A stretch of 8,374 bases of DNA from Candidatus Bathyarchaeota archaeon (GCA_023488835.1 JAMDCS010000047.1:1-8374); one strand, 5' to 3'. Positions 1 through 5,673 are shown, counted from the first letter of the stretch. Translations and numbers: made by a program. The notes: a model not told the origin generated them from the sequence alone.

Positions 1-113
1 TCTAGGCTTAGGACGCGGAACCAGGAGTTGTTGGTTCGGAGGGATTTCTGTTTGAGGGTGGAGAGGAATTTTCGTCCTCCCTGTTGTATGAGGTTGGAGA
101 TGTTGGCGTTGGG
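1..113 (-). repeat. Left arm of a perfect 113-bp inverted repeat
   Basis: The reverse complement of this segment is identical to 648-760, with base 1 pairing with 760 and base 113 with 648. Identity stops at 113/648, and at the other end the arm is cut by the window edge, so the real repeat may be longer. The right arm is coding sequence of the small gene at 621-869. Read leftward, this arm encodes the same residues (from NANISNL to RVLSL) but meets a TAA three codons upstream of the identical part, with no start. It could be a recent inverted duplication, an inversion boundary, or an artefact near a contig end. Confidence 0.95.
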
Positions 114-241
114 TTGGCTAAAGACTTAGCTATTTTCTTTTTTTGAATTAGCGTTTTTCTGAGGGTTGCTTTTTTTGTGGGATAAGTCTGGTTTTTGGGG
201 GTTTGGTGTAGTTCTTGGTTTTGCGTTTTATGATAAAACAT
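8..241 (-). other. Leftward 77-codon open frame, probable non-functional remnant
   Basis: An ATG at 241-239 on the minus strand opens a frame to a TAA at 8-10. The first half encodes a lysine-rich stretch. The second half runs through the repeated segment in a different frame from the one used by the 621-869 gene, giving a Ser/Pro/Asn-rich sequence with no recognisable domain. The minus strand here is A/C-rich, as the coding strands of most genes in the window are, which hints at former leftward coding sequence. The sequence does not show a working gene, and the frame may be chance. Confidence 0.2.
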
Positions 242-250
242 ATATATCAA
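232..250 (+). promoter_or_regulatory. Probable TATA-box promoter of the zinc-finger gene
   Basis: The A/T-rich element acatatatatc at 238-248 lies about 55 bases before the ATG at 298. This places initiation near 270 and leaves a leader of about 28 nt that contains a G-rich ribosome-binding stretch, ggggt, at 285-289. The element is nearly symmetric, so leftward transcription is also possible. Strand composition flips here, from G/T-rich on the left to A/C-rich on the right. Confidence 0.45.
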
Positions 251-297
251 TGTATGACAAAGTAACACCGTTTGTCTGCCACAAGGGGTAACATGAC

Positions 298-624
298 ATG
301 GCTGAAGCAAAAAACAACCCACCACAAAGAAACAACCAAACCGAAACAACCCACAACCCACCAAAACAGGAACAACCAAACGAATCCCACGAAGACCTCT
401 CACTCATCGGAACAAGAACCGGAAAATGCGACATCTGCAAAACAACCAAAAAAATTCTCCTCCTAAGCTACGGCTTCAGCCTATGCCAAGACTGCGTAAA
501 CATCTGCACCCTCCTCCTAGAACAAATCCAACAAAACCAAACCCACCCACCCAAAAAAACTCGCGCAGCCAAACAAAAAACCCACCCCCAAAAACTAACC
601 ATCACCGGAGGACAAACCCCATAA
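298..624 (+). CDS. Small protein with ClpX-like Cys4 zinc finger
   Basis: This 108-residue protein has Cys44, Cys47, Cys63 and Cys66 in a CxxC-x15-CxxC arrangement. The second pair continues as CQDCVNIC, so there is a further Cys70, and an aliphatic helix follows. That layout closely resembles the N-terminal zinc-binding domain of ClpX (CxxC, hydrophobic strand, CxxCVxxC), a dimerising and adaptor-binding module. There is no AAA+ domain, so it is not an unfoldase. Residues 5-30 and 77-108 are low-complexity (Asn, Gln, Thr, Pro, Lys) and probably disordered. The ATG at 298 is preceded by ggggt with 8 nt spacing. Nearly every codon ends in A or C. The TAA stop overlaps the proposed ATA start of the next gene. 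The function is unknown; it may be a small zinc-dependent interaction or regulatory protein. Confidence 0.7.
   Translation: MAEAKNNPPQRNNQTETTHNPPKQEQPNESHEDLSLIGTRTGKCDICKTTKKILLLSYGFSLCQDCVNICTLLLEQIQQNQTHPPKKTRAAKQKTHPQKLTITGGQTP
607..612 (+). promoter_or_regulatory. Shine-Dalgarno ahead of an ATA start
   Basis: GGAGGA lies inside the two Gly codons near the end of the zinc-finger gene, in a region otherwise very poor in G. Nine bases separate its last core G (611) from the in-frame ATA at 621. This is ordinary spacing for an initiation codon and is the main sequence evidence that ATA is used as a start. The alternative is that it is simply a Gly-Gly dipeptide. Confidence 0.45.
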
Positions 625-869
625 CCCAAAAATACCATAACGCCACCCCCAACGCCAACATCTCCAACCTCATACAACAGGGAGGACGAAAATTCCTCTC
701 CACCCTCAAACAGAAATCCCTCCGAACCAACAACTCCTGGTTCCGCGTCCTAAGCCTAGAAAAACGCAGATTCATAGACGCGGTAATCCAAACCCTAAAC
801 AAAATACGAAGCCCCCTACTCATCAAAGCCCTAACCCCAATCGCAGAAAAATCCCTAAACGCACTATAA
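621..869 (+). CDS. Hypothetical basic 82-residue protein, apparent ATA start
   Basis: I do not recognise a family. From ATA 621 the frame gives 82 residues: a polar N-terminus of about 15, then a basic amphipathic stretch with FLSTLKQKSL, NNSWFRVLSLEKRRF and RSPLLIKALTPIAEKSL, probably helical. There are no cysteines and no membrane segment. No ATG, GTG or TTG occurs between 621 and the conserved-looking part. The ATA overlaps the upstream TAA as ATAA and has a Shine-Dalgarno 9 nt upstream. The stop overlaps the next gene in the same way. The frame stays open upstream to 426, but that part is the shadow of the zinc-finger gene. Bases 648-760 are duplicated in inverse orientation at 1-113. It is probably cotranscribed with both neighbours. 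Confidence 0.55.
   Translation: MTQKYHNATPNANISNLIQQGGRKFLSTLKQKSLRTNNSWFRVLSLEKRRFIDAVIQTLNKIRSPLLIKALTPIAEKSLNAL
648..760 (+). repeat. Right arm of the 113-bp inverted repeat
   Basis: This arm is the exact reverse complement of 1-113 and lies within the 82-residue gene. The two arms enclose 534 bases (114-647) holding the promoter and the whole zinc-finger gene. Base 648 is a true junction, because the flanks differ beyond it. Whether identity continues past 760 cannot be seen, since its partner would lie before base 1. Confidence 0.95.
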
Positions 870-1549
870 AACTATCAAACGTAACCAAAACCTATGGATC
901 AAACCTGATCATAAAAGACATCAACTTAACCATCAACCAAGGCGAATTCATCTGTATACGCGGAAAATCAGGTGCTGGAAAAACCAGCCTTTTCAGAATA
1001 ATGAGCCTGCTGGAGCTCCCCTCTGAGGGTTCCGTGGCTTTATTTGGGCAAAACACTGCTGGATTAAAGGATGGTGCCATAGATGATTTGCGGCTGCGGC
1101 AGGTTGGGCTGGTTTTTTAGTTCTTTAATTTGTTGCCTTCTTTGACGGTGTTGGAGAATGTTGAGTTACCCATGGCTTTAGCGCATGTTGGGCGGGCGGC
1201 GCGTCGGGCGCGCGCCTTGGATTTGTTGGATTTTTTTGGTTTGGATGGGTTTGGGGAGCGTTTTCCTGAGGGTTTGAGTGGCGGGGAGCGGCAGCGTGTT
1301 GCGGTGGTGCGTGCTTTGGTTAATCATCCGCGGGTGCTTTTGGCTGATGAGGCGACGTCGAGTTTGGATGATGAAAATGGAGCGTTAGTGATGGGGATGC
1401 TTAGTCGGGTTAATCGGGAGGAGGGTGTGACGGTGGTTTTTACGACTACGGATTTGTATGAGTCGATGTTTGGGGCTTCGATGGACTATGTGCTTCATAA
1501 TGGACGTTTGGAGGCTTCTGTGGGGTTTGGAGTATGCATCGAGGGTTGA
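866..1549 (+). pseudogene. LolD/MacB-type ABC transporter ATPase, nonsense codon at Q-loop
   Basis: The frame gives 227 positions, the normal length for a LolD/MacB ATP-binding subunit. It starts KLSNVTKTYG after an ATA and has Walker A GKSGAGKTS (about residues 35-43), signature LSGGERQ and Walker B LLADEATSSLD. The codon at 1118-1120 is TAG exactly where the Q-loop Gln belongs, between VGLVF and FFNLLPSLTVLENVELPM. One C-to-T change in CAG would produce it. The H-loop His is also absent: the stretch reads VVFTTTD where VVVTHD is usual. The start would be ATA 866, overlapping the preceding TAA, with no Shine-Dalgarno and no ATG, GTG or TTG nearby. An ATG-less fragment from TTG 1130 lacks Walker A and cannot work alone. 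Codons end in A/C before about 970 and in G/T after about 1080. No permease gene follows. A pseudogene is most likely; stop read-through or a base-calling error are alternatives. Confidence 0.75.
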
Positions 1550-1564
1550 TGTGTGATATTTGAT

Positions 1565-1575
1565 GCTTTTTTGTT
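1565..1575 (+). terminator. T-run terminator after the ABC ATPase frame
   Basis: A run of six T (1567-1572) followed by gtt lies 17 bases after the TGA stop. Archaeal RNA polymerase commonly terminates at such U-rich tracts without a hairpin. It separates the first gene block from the ribbon-helix-helix gene. Confidence 0.35.
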
Positions 1576-1590
1576 CTAATTCTGAATCGA

Positions 1591-1606
1591 ATTTAACTTT
1601 AAATAC
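1591..1606 (+). promoter_or_regulatory. TATA-box promoter of the ribbon-helix-helix gene
   Basis: The element tttaaata at 1598-1605 would place initiation near 1628, only a few bases before the TTG at 1633. The transcript would therefore be nearly leaderless. Confidence 0.5.
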
Positions 1607-1632
1607 TCAAACAATTCTACAATCTGTATTGC

Positions 1633-1845
1633 TTGGAGCGGAAGGAATTGGCGTCTATTAGAAAAAAGCGTCTAAATGTAACAATGTCCACCCCGTATCT
1701 AGAAGGCATGGGCCTGTTGATTAATGATGGACTCTATGAAAGTCAATCTGAGGTTGTAAAGGACGCTCTAAGGCGCCTTTTTGTTCACTATGAACTTAGT
1801 TGTATAAGTGACGTTTACACTAAAGAAACACCTAGCCTCTCATAA
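1633..1845 (+). CDS. Ribbon-helix-helix (CopG/MetJ-type) DNA-binding protein
   Basis: This 70-residue protein has the fold's layout: a basic lead, KKRLNVTMS as the DNA-contacting beta strand (about residues 11-19), helix A through YLEGMGLLINDGLYES, the turn, and helix B SEVVKDALRRLF (about 39-50). Such proteins bind DNA as dimers and serve as autoregulators, antitoxins or small transcription factors. The TTG start fits the upstream TATA box. Starting at ATG 1684 would cut away the beta strand, so it is unlikely. No toxin gene is adjacent, which argues for a stand-alone regulator. The C-terminal 18 residues have no evident fold. The gene's codon use is neutral compared with its skewed neighbours. 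Confidence 0.8.
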   Translation: MERKELASIRKKRLNVTMSTPYLEGMGLLINDGLYESQSEVVKDALRRLFVHYELSCISDVYTKETPSLS

Positions 1846-1933
1846 CGCAACCAAAAAGCTTAACAAAACATACAACCAAACACCCCTGTGCGCTTTTTAC
1901 ATACAAACAAACGTAAACCAAAATACTCATGAG

Positions 1934-1947
1934 ATAAAGTTTTTATG
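1934..1947 (+). promoter_or_regulatory. Probable promoter of the FKBP gene
   Basis: The element taaagtttttatg would place initiation near 1967-1970, leaving a leader of about 26 nt that contains aagga at 1980-1984, a weak ribosome-binding match. The remaining intergenic bases from 1846 are A/C-rich, and I see no gene in them. Confidence 0.4.
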
Positions 1948-1995
1948 CTCCTTTGATGCTCTACACATCCCCGAAGTAAAAGGACAAGATTCAAG

Positions 1996-2748
1996 ATGAC
2001 CCTACAAAAAGGAGATTTCATCCTAATCGATTACGTAGCAAAAGTTAAGGAAACAAACGAAGTTTTCGATACCACAAAAGACGAAGTAGCAAAGAAAGAG
2101 CACCTTCACAAAGAAGGCGAAATCTACGAGCCTAAACTCGTTGTTGTCGGCGAAGGCTGGGTTCTAAAAGCCCTAGACGACGCACTTCTCAATGCAGAAG
2201 TCGGCAATGAAACCACCGTAGAGATACCCTCAGACAAGGCCTTCGGTCCACGTGACCCAGAAAAAATCCGCCGCGTCCCAATCAAAGCACTCTACGCCAA
2301 AGAAATCAACCCAGTTATCGGTGCACGCATCGAATTCCAAGGCAAAATGGCCACTGTCCGCTCAATCGGCGCAGGCAGAGTACTCCTAGACTTTAACCCG
2401 GCACTCGCAGGCAGAACGCTCATCTACGCCTTCACCATCAGCAAGAAACTCGATGCACAAGAAGCAAAAATCAGCGCTATTATCCACCGTAGAATCCCAG
2501 TGGTTGAAGAAGACAAGTTCAAGGTTGCAGTTAAAGCAAAGAATTTAACCATCGACATGCCCGAAGAAACCTTCTATGTTGAAGGTATTCAGATTGCAAA
2601 ACGCGGTGTCGCTATGGATATCCAAAAGTTCCTGCCAGACTTAGCTGAAACCAAGTTTGTTGAAACTTTCAAAGCTGAGCCCAAACCTGAAGTAGTCGCT
2701 CCAGCAGCCGAAGAAGTGAAGGCTGAAGAGAAGACTGCTGAGCAATAA
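1996..2748 (+). CDS. Archaeal long-type FKBP peptidyl-prolyl isomerase (SlyD-like)
   Basis: The 250-residue protein is a cytosolic prolyl cis-trans isomerase and chaperone. The FKBP core starts at KGDFILIDYVAKVK with EVFDTT, continues through VGEGWVLKALDDALLNAEVG (about 51-70) and resumes with DFNPALAGRTLIYAFTI (about 132-148). SlyD has NHPLAG at the equivalent place, so one pocket residue differs. Between these lies the insert-in-flap chaperone domain (about 86-130). A further domain, about 155-225, is typical of the long archaeal form. Residues 226-250 are an acidic Glu/Ala/Lys/Pro tail, probably disordered. No signal peptide or membrane segment is visible. It has its own promoter and a T-rich tract after the stop, so it is probably monocistronic. 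Confidence 0.9.
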   Translation: MTLQKGDFILIDYVAKVKETNEVFDTTKDEVAKKEHLHKEGEIYEPKLVVVGEGWVLKALDDALLNAEVGNETTVEIPSDKAFGPRDPEKIRRVPIKALYAKEINPVIGARIEFQGKMATVRSIGAGRVLLDFNPALAGRTLIYAFTISKKLDAQEAKISAIIHRRIPVVEEDKFKVAVKAKNLTIDMPEETFYVEGIQIAKRGVAMDIQKFLPDLAETKFVETFKAEPKPEVVAPAAEEVKAEEKTAEQ

Positions 2749-2758
2749 GCTCCCCAAC

Positions 2759-2786
2759 TTTTCCTTTTTATTTTCTTTGTGTTTTA
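2759..2786 (+). terminator. T-rich terminator tract after the FKBP gene
   Basis: A 28-base stretch that is mostly T, with several runs of four or five, begins 11 bases after the stop codon. It lacks a stable hairpin, which fits archaeal intrinsic termination. Confidence 0.45.
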
Positions 2787-2828
2787 TAGGGTATTTTCTG
2801 TCCTGAAAAAGTTAAATCAGTCCGCCCT

Positions 2829-2842
2829 CTAGTATTTAGTAC
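2829..2842 (+). promoter_or_regulatory. Possible promoter of the VOC-family gene
   Basis: The element tagtatttagtac would place initiation near 2861, giving a short leader just long enough to contain the Shine-Dalgarno at 2871-2878. The match to a TATA consensus is modest. Confidence 0.3.
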
Positions 2843-2870
2843 ATTTCTCTTAACCAATTAACACGCACAT

Positions 2871-2878
2871 GGAGGTGA
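2871..2878 (+). promoter_or_regulatory. Perfect Shine-Dalgarno that sets the VOC gene start
   Basis: GGAGGTGA is fully complementary to the 16S anti-Shine-Dalgarno core and ends 5 bases before GTG 2884. It overlaps the upstream in-frame ATG at 2869, so that ATG cannot be the initiation codon it serves. Confidence 0.8.
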
Positions 2879-2883
2879 ACAAT

Positions 2884-3267
2884 GTGGATCACACTATAAT
2901 GCATTTTGAAATCCCCGCTGATGATGTTGAAAAACTCAAAGCCTTTTACACACAAGTCTTCGGCTGGACAATAACCCAAGCTGGCGGCCCCATAGAGTAC
3001 TGGATAATCCAAACCGTCCCCGTCGACCCCAAAGGCATGTTATTGCGTCCCGGCGTAAACGGTGGCATGTACAAACGCCTATCACCCGAGAGTAAACCCA
3101 TCAACTACATCGCAGTCGAATCCATAACAGATTTCCTCGACAAAATCGTCAAACTGGGCGGTAAAGTAACGCAGGCTAAACAGGAAGTTCCAGAGGTTGG
3201 CTGGATAGCCGCGGCAGAGGATCCTGAAGGAAACGCCTTTGCGCTCCTACAACCCCTCAAAGTTTAA
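2884..3267 (+). CDS. VOC-superfamily (glyoxalase/bleomycin-resistance fold) protein
   Basis: From GTG 2884 the product has 127 residues. It opens HTIMHFEIPADDVEKLKAFYTQVFGWTI, the standard first beta-alpha-beta module of the vicinal oxygen chelate fold. The end, GWIAAAEDPEGNAFALLQP, is the standard last strand with the metal-site Glu-like position and DPEGN turn. Members are metal-dependent lyases, dioxygenases or binding proteins; the substrate cannot be read from sequence. An in-frame ATG at 2869 would add five residues, but the Shine-Dalgarno lies inside them. The gene meets egsA tail to tail with a 4-bp overlap. There is no obvious operon partner on this strand. Confidence 0.85.
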   Translation: MDHTIMHFEIPADDVEKLKAFYTQVFGWTITQAGGPIEYWIIQTVPVDPKGMLLRPGVNGGMYKRLSPESKPINYIAVESITDFLDKIVKLGGKVTQAKQEVPEVGWIAAAEDPEGNAFALLQPLKV

Positions 3268-4331
3268 CTGATAATGCCGGTTGCTCTTGCGACGGTTTCG
3301 CAGGCGTCATAATTCAGGTTTAGTTTATGTAGGATTGTGTATCTTTCAGGGCGTATTTGCGCTGCCATTTGGAAGGCTTTGACAACCTCTGTGTCTTTGA
3401 CACCTAACTCAGTTGCGGTTGTGGGTGCGCCGATGTGTTTGAGTGTAGCTTTAATTTGTTGCCAGTTTGAACCGTGTAGGAATGAGGTTAAGATGGAGCC
3501 GACTCCGCATTGTTCGCCGTGCATGGCATGTTTAGAGTTAATCATGTCTAAGGCGTGGCTAAATAGGTGTTCAGACCCGCTACAGGGGCGACTGCTGCCG
3601 CCGATGCTCATGGCGACGCCGCAGCTAATGAGTGCCTCAAGCAGCACTCGGAGGCCTTCCATGTCTTTGTTAGCAATCAAATCGGCATCTGCCGTAACCA
3701 GCTTTGCACTCATAAGGGCTAAGCTTGCTGCGTATCCGCCGTAGTATTCGCCCTTTTCTAAATGAGCTAGTTTCCAGTCTTTTACTGCGGTGTATTTGCT
3801 GATGATGTCTCCGCAACCGCTTATGACAAATCGCCAGGGCGCTTGTGAGATGATTTCTATATCGGCGATTATGGCCAGTGGGGCTTGGGCGAGAACGCTG
3901 TAGGGTTTTTCGGATCCCTTGATGGAGGCGAGTGGGCTGGCGATGCCATCGTGGCTGACGGTTGTCGGGATAGATATGAAGGGGAGGTTTTGGCTCGCCG
4001 AGCTGAGTTTGGCTGCGTCGATTATGGTTCCGCCGCCTACGCCGAAGAGCACTCGGGGTTTTTGTTCTTTGAGGGCTTTTTCGATGTTGATTAGGTCGTC
4101 TACCGTCATGGATTTGACGAGTAAGAAGTCAGTTGTTAATCCTGCTTTTTCTAGTAGGTTTGAGACTGTTTTGCCTGCTAGTTTGTAGCACTGGGCGTCT
4201 GATAGTACGAGTGCTTTTCCTTTGAGTCCTAGTCTGTTTACTACTTCGGGGATTCGGTTTAGGGTGCCGTTTCCGACTATGACTTCGCGGGGTAATTGCA
4301 TGTAATGGTAGTTTAGGCTCAAAGGGATCAC
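3264..4331 (-). CDS. egsA: sn-Glycerol-1-phosphate dehydrogenase
   Basis: The 355-residue enzyme reduces dihydroxyacetone phosphate to sn-glycerol 1-phosphate with NAD(P)H, making the backbone of archaeal ether lipids in the cytosol. Visible features are the nucleotide-binding GVGGGTIIDAAK (about 97-108), IPTTVSHDGIASP (121-133), and the probable zinc ligands Asp175 in SGCGDIIS, His255 in SGSEHLFSHAL and His271 in HGEQCGVG. Length and motif order are normal for the family. The GTG at 4331-4329 is supported by a TATA-like element about 33 bases upstream. An ATG ten codons in (MQLPREVIVG) is a plausible alternative start. Coding-strand third positions favour A/C. It appears monocistronic. Confidence 0.95.
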   Translation of the reverse strand: MIPLSLNYHYMQLPREVIVGNGTLNRIPEVVNRLGLKGKALVLSDAQCYKLAGKTVSNLLEKAGLTTDFLLVKSMTVDDLINIEKALKEQKPRVLFGVGGGTIIDAAKLSSASQNLPFISIPTTVSHDGIASPLASIKGSEKPYSVLAQAPLAIIADIEIISQAPWRFVISGCGDIISKYTAVKDWKLAHLEKGEYYGGYAASLALMSAKLVTADADLIANKDMEGLRVLLEALISCGVAMSIGGSSRPCSGSEHLFSHALDMINSKHAMHGEQCGVGSILTSFLHGSNWQQIKATLKHIGAPTTATELGVKDTEVVKAFQMAAQIRPERYTILHKLNLNYDACETVARATGIIS

Positions 4332-4358
4332 TGTGGGTGAATTATGTTGGGTTGCTTT

Positions 4359-4369
4359 GGATTAAAACG
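4359..4369 (-). promoter_or_regulatory. TATA-like promoter of egsA
   Basis: On the minus strand, cgttttaatcc would set initiation near 4338, about 7 bases before the GTG start of egsA. This fits a nearly leaderless message. Confidence 0.4.
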
Positions 4370-4422
4370 TTTGGTCACTAGCTTACTATTTACGTTTAAG
4401 GCTAGGCTGTGTAGGTCCCATT

Positions 4423-4450
4423 CTGCTGGTTTTCAGTTAAATGCCAGCAG
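4423..4450. repeat. Short inverted repeat (7-bp stem, 14-base loop)
   Basis: CTGCTGG at 4423-4429 pairs with CCAGCAG at 4444-4450. On the plus strand it is followed by tttt, which would suit the end of a transcript, but no gene lies upstream on that strand. It could be a protein-binding site, part of an unknown small RNA, or chance. Confidence 0.35.
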
Positions 4451-4843
4451 TTTTCATCCTTTATGGCACTTACCAGCTACCCGAATACACAATGGCTTAT
4501 CCGAATTCAAGAACTATGAAAGGCAAGAGAGAACCTACATACGCTTTGACACGCTTACAATCCTTACAGCCAACGCCATCCTGAGACATCGCTAAATCGC
4601 CAAGAAACGATCCTACGACTGTGCATTAATGTCTTGAGAACCTAAACACTATAGCATCAAAAACAGTATAATGCAACATTTTGCGCTAAATCAACTGACA
4701 TTTTAGATTCTTGGATTAAAGCGGGGATGCATGGGATATAATATGAGGATTGCCAAGGTGGTTCAGATGCAGTTTAAACAAACAAACGGTAAATGGGGGA
4801 TAATGCTTGCAAAGTAGTTAGTTTTCCTATATTGTAGTTCAGC

Positions 4844-5638
4844 TCAATCAACCTTTCCTAAAGATGAGACGTTGTTTTCAAGAAATAGAGCTATTAGATT
4901 CAGTGTCGTGTCAGTTGCTATTCTCTCAAACCCCATTACGATCGAAGTTATTCGTCTTAATTCCATCTCAGATAACAAACCATAAATTAACATTGTCGCA
5001 TACAGAATTATTGTAACATCTTCTAAATCATTCTTTATTGTTTTATCATTCTTGCCTTTCTTTACTGCTTTTAACCACAATTCTCCATTTCTTTGCAGCT
5101 GAATCCAAAATTCAATGAAATGGGGCTCTTCAAAATACTTCTCGAATTCAAAATCCTCCAACGGAGATAAATCTTCAACAAAATCATTCAAAGTAGATTG
5201 ACCTATCTTTTTGACAATAAGCTCGAAAATGGATTCAGGCATTAAATTCTTGTATTTAATGTGGTTGAAAGTATCTCTCAAGATTTTCATTATTATTGGA
5301 TTTTCAGTACAGTCTTTGAACGTTTTTGCGCAAAGGAAAAGGACCTGCTCTTTTCCAGACAATTCATCGGGCAGAGTCTTAGCTATGGTTTCATTGAGTT
5401 CTCTGAAGACTTTGTTTCCGACAGCAAAAAGAACATCATCTTTGTTCTTGAAATAATTGTAGATTGTCGTGCGGCTGACAAAGGCTGCTTCAGCAATATC
5501 TTCCAAAAGAACATCATTTATTGGCTTTTCCGAGTAAAATTTCTCGGCTACAGCGAGAATTTCTTCCTTTGTTCTCTCTTTCTTTCTATACCGTAATTGC
5601 TTCTTTCCTGTTGAAGCGTTGTTTTGTATTGATTTCAT
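4844..5638 (-). CDS. TetR/AcrR-family transcriptional regulator
   Basis: The 264-residue protein has a basic N-terminus followed by the TetR DNA-binding domain: RTKEEILAVAEKFYSE, then the helix-turn-helix VLLEDIAEAAFVSRTTIYNYFKNKDDVL (about 43-70). The all-helical C-terminal part should bind a small ligand and dimerise. At 264 residues it is longer than the usual 190-220. The extra length sits in the ligand-binding half, including an acidic stretch near DFVEDLSPLEDFEFEKYFEEP. It is divergent from the membrane protein, flavodoxin and acetyltransferase operon, and palindromes between them make it the likely repressor of that operon and of itself. The ATG at 5638 follows a TATA element with a very short leader. 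Confidence 0.9.
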   Translation of the reverse strand: MKSIQNNASTGKKQLRYRKKERTKEEILAVAEKFYSEKPINDVLLEDIAEAAFVSRTTIYNYFKNKDDVLFAVGNKVFRELNETIAKTLPDELSGKEQVLFLCAKTFKDCTENPIIMKILRDTFNHIKYKNLMPESIFELIVKKIGQSTLNDFVEDLSPLEDFEFEKYFEEPHFIEFWIQLQRNGELWLKAVKKGKNDKTIKNDLEDVTIILYATMLIYGLLSEMELRRITSIVMGFERIATDTTLNLIALFLENNVSSLGKVD

Positions 5639-5662
5639 GGTATAAGTATGATAGTCAAAGGC

Positions 5663-5673
5663 ATTTATAAATA
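5663..5673 (-). promoter_or_regulatory. TATA box of the TetR gene
   Basis: The minus-strand element atttataaat lies about 30 bases before the TetR ATG and predicts a nearly leaderless transcript. Its upstream end overlaps the ATAATTACA half-site, so a bound repressor could block it. Confidence 0.5.

Larger units (their letters stand above)
4332..4843. other. 512-bp region with no convincing gene
   Basis: This gap holds the egsA promoter at its left end and is downstream of the TetR gene at its right end. An 83-codon frame at 4344-4595 has no recognisable domain and no clear ribosome site. A 24-codon frame at 4743-4817 ends in TAG and contains NGKWGIMLAK, which faintly recalls the start of an AbrB/MazE antitoxin. 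A 7-bp stem lies at 4423-4450. The composition is neutral. It may be remnant sequence at the edge of an acquired segment. Confidence 0.5.

Noticed and set aside
426..620. Upstream extension of the 82-residue gene's frame back to ATG 426
   Set aside because: It overlaps the zinc-finger coding sequence entirely, reads as low-complexity Pro/Asn/Lys, and is best explained as a shadow frame.
1118..1120. Pyrrolysine at the ATPase TAG codon
   Set aside because: No pyl genes are visible here, the site needs a catalytic Gln, and the missing H-loop His already suggests decay. Kept only as an alternative.
1808..1999. 63-codon frame between the ribbon-helix-helix gene and the FKBP gene
   Set aside because: It overlaps both neighbours, covers the FKBP promoter and shows no domain.
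3337..4188. Open frames antisense to egsA
   Set aside because: They are long because the coding strand is A/C-biased, and they have no domain or ribosome site. egsA motifs are unambiguous on the other strand.
4344..4595. 83-codon plus-strand frame
   Set aside because: No ribosome site, no recognisable domain, and it overlaps the egsA promoter. Described as part of the gene-free region.
4743..4817. 24-codon frame resembling an AbrB/MazE N-terminus
   Set aside because: The resemblance rests on a few residues (NGKWGIMLAK). It has no ribosome site, and the nearby TATA-like stretch is too close to the ATG to serve it.
5211..5596. Frames antisense to the TetR gene
   Set aside because: They are shadows of a clear TetR coding sequence.
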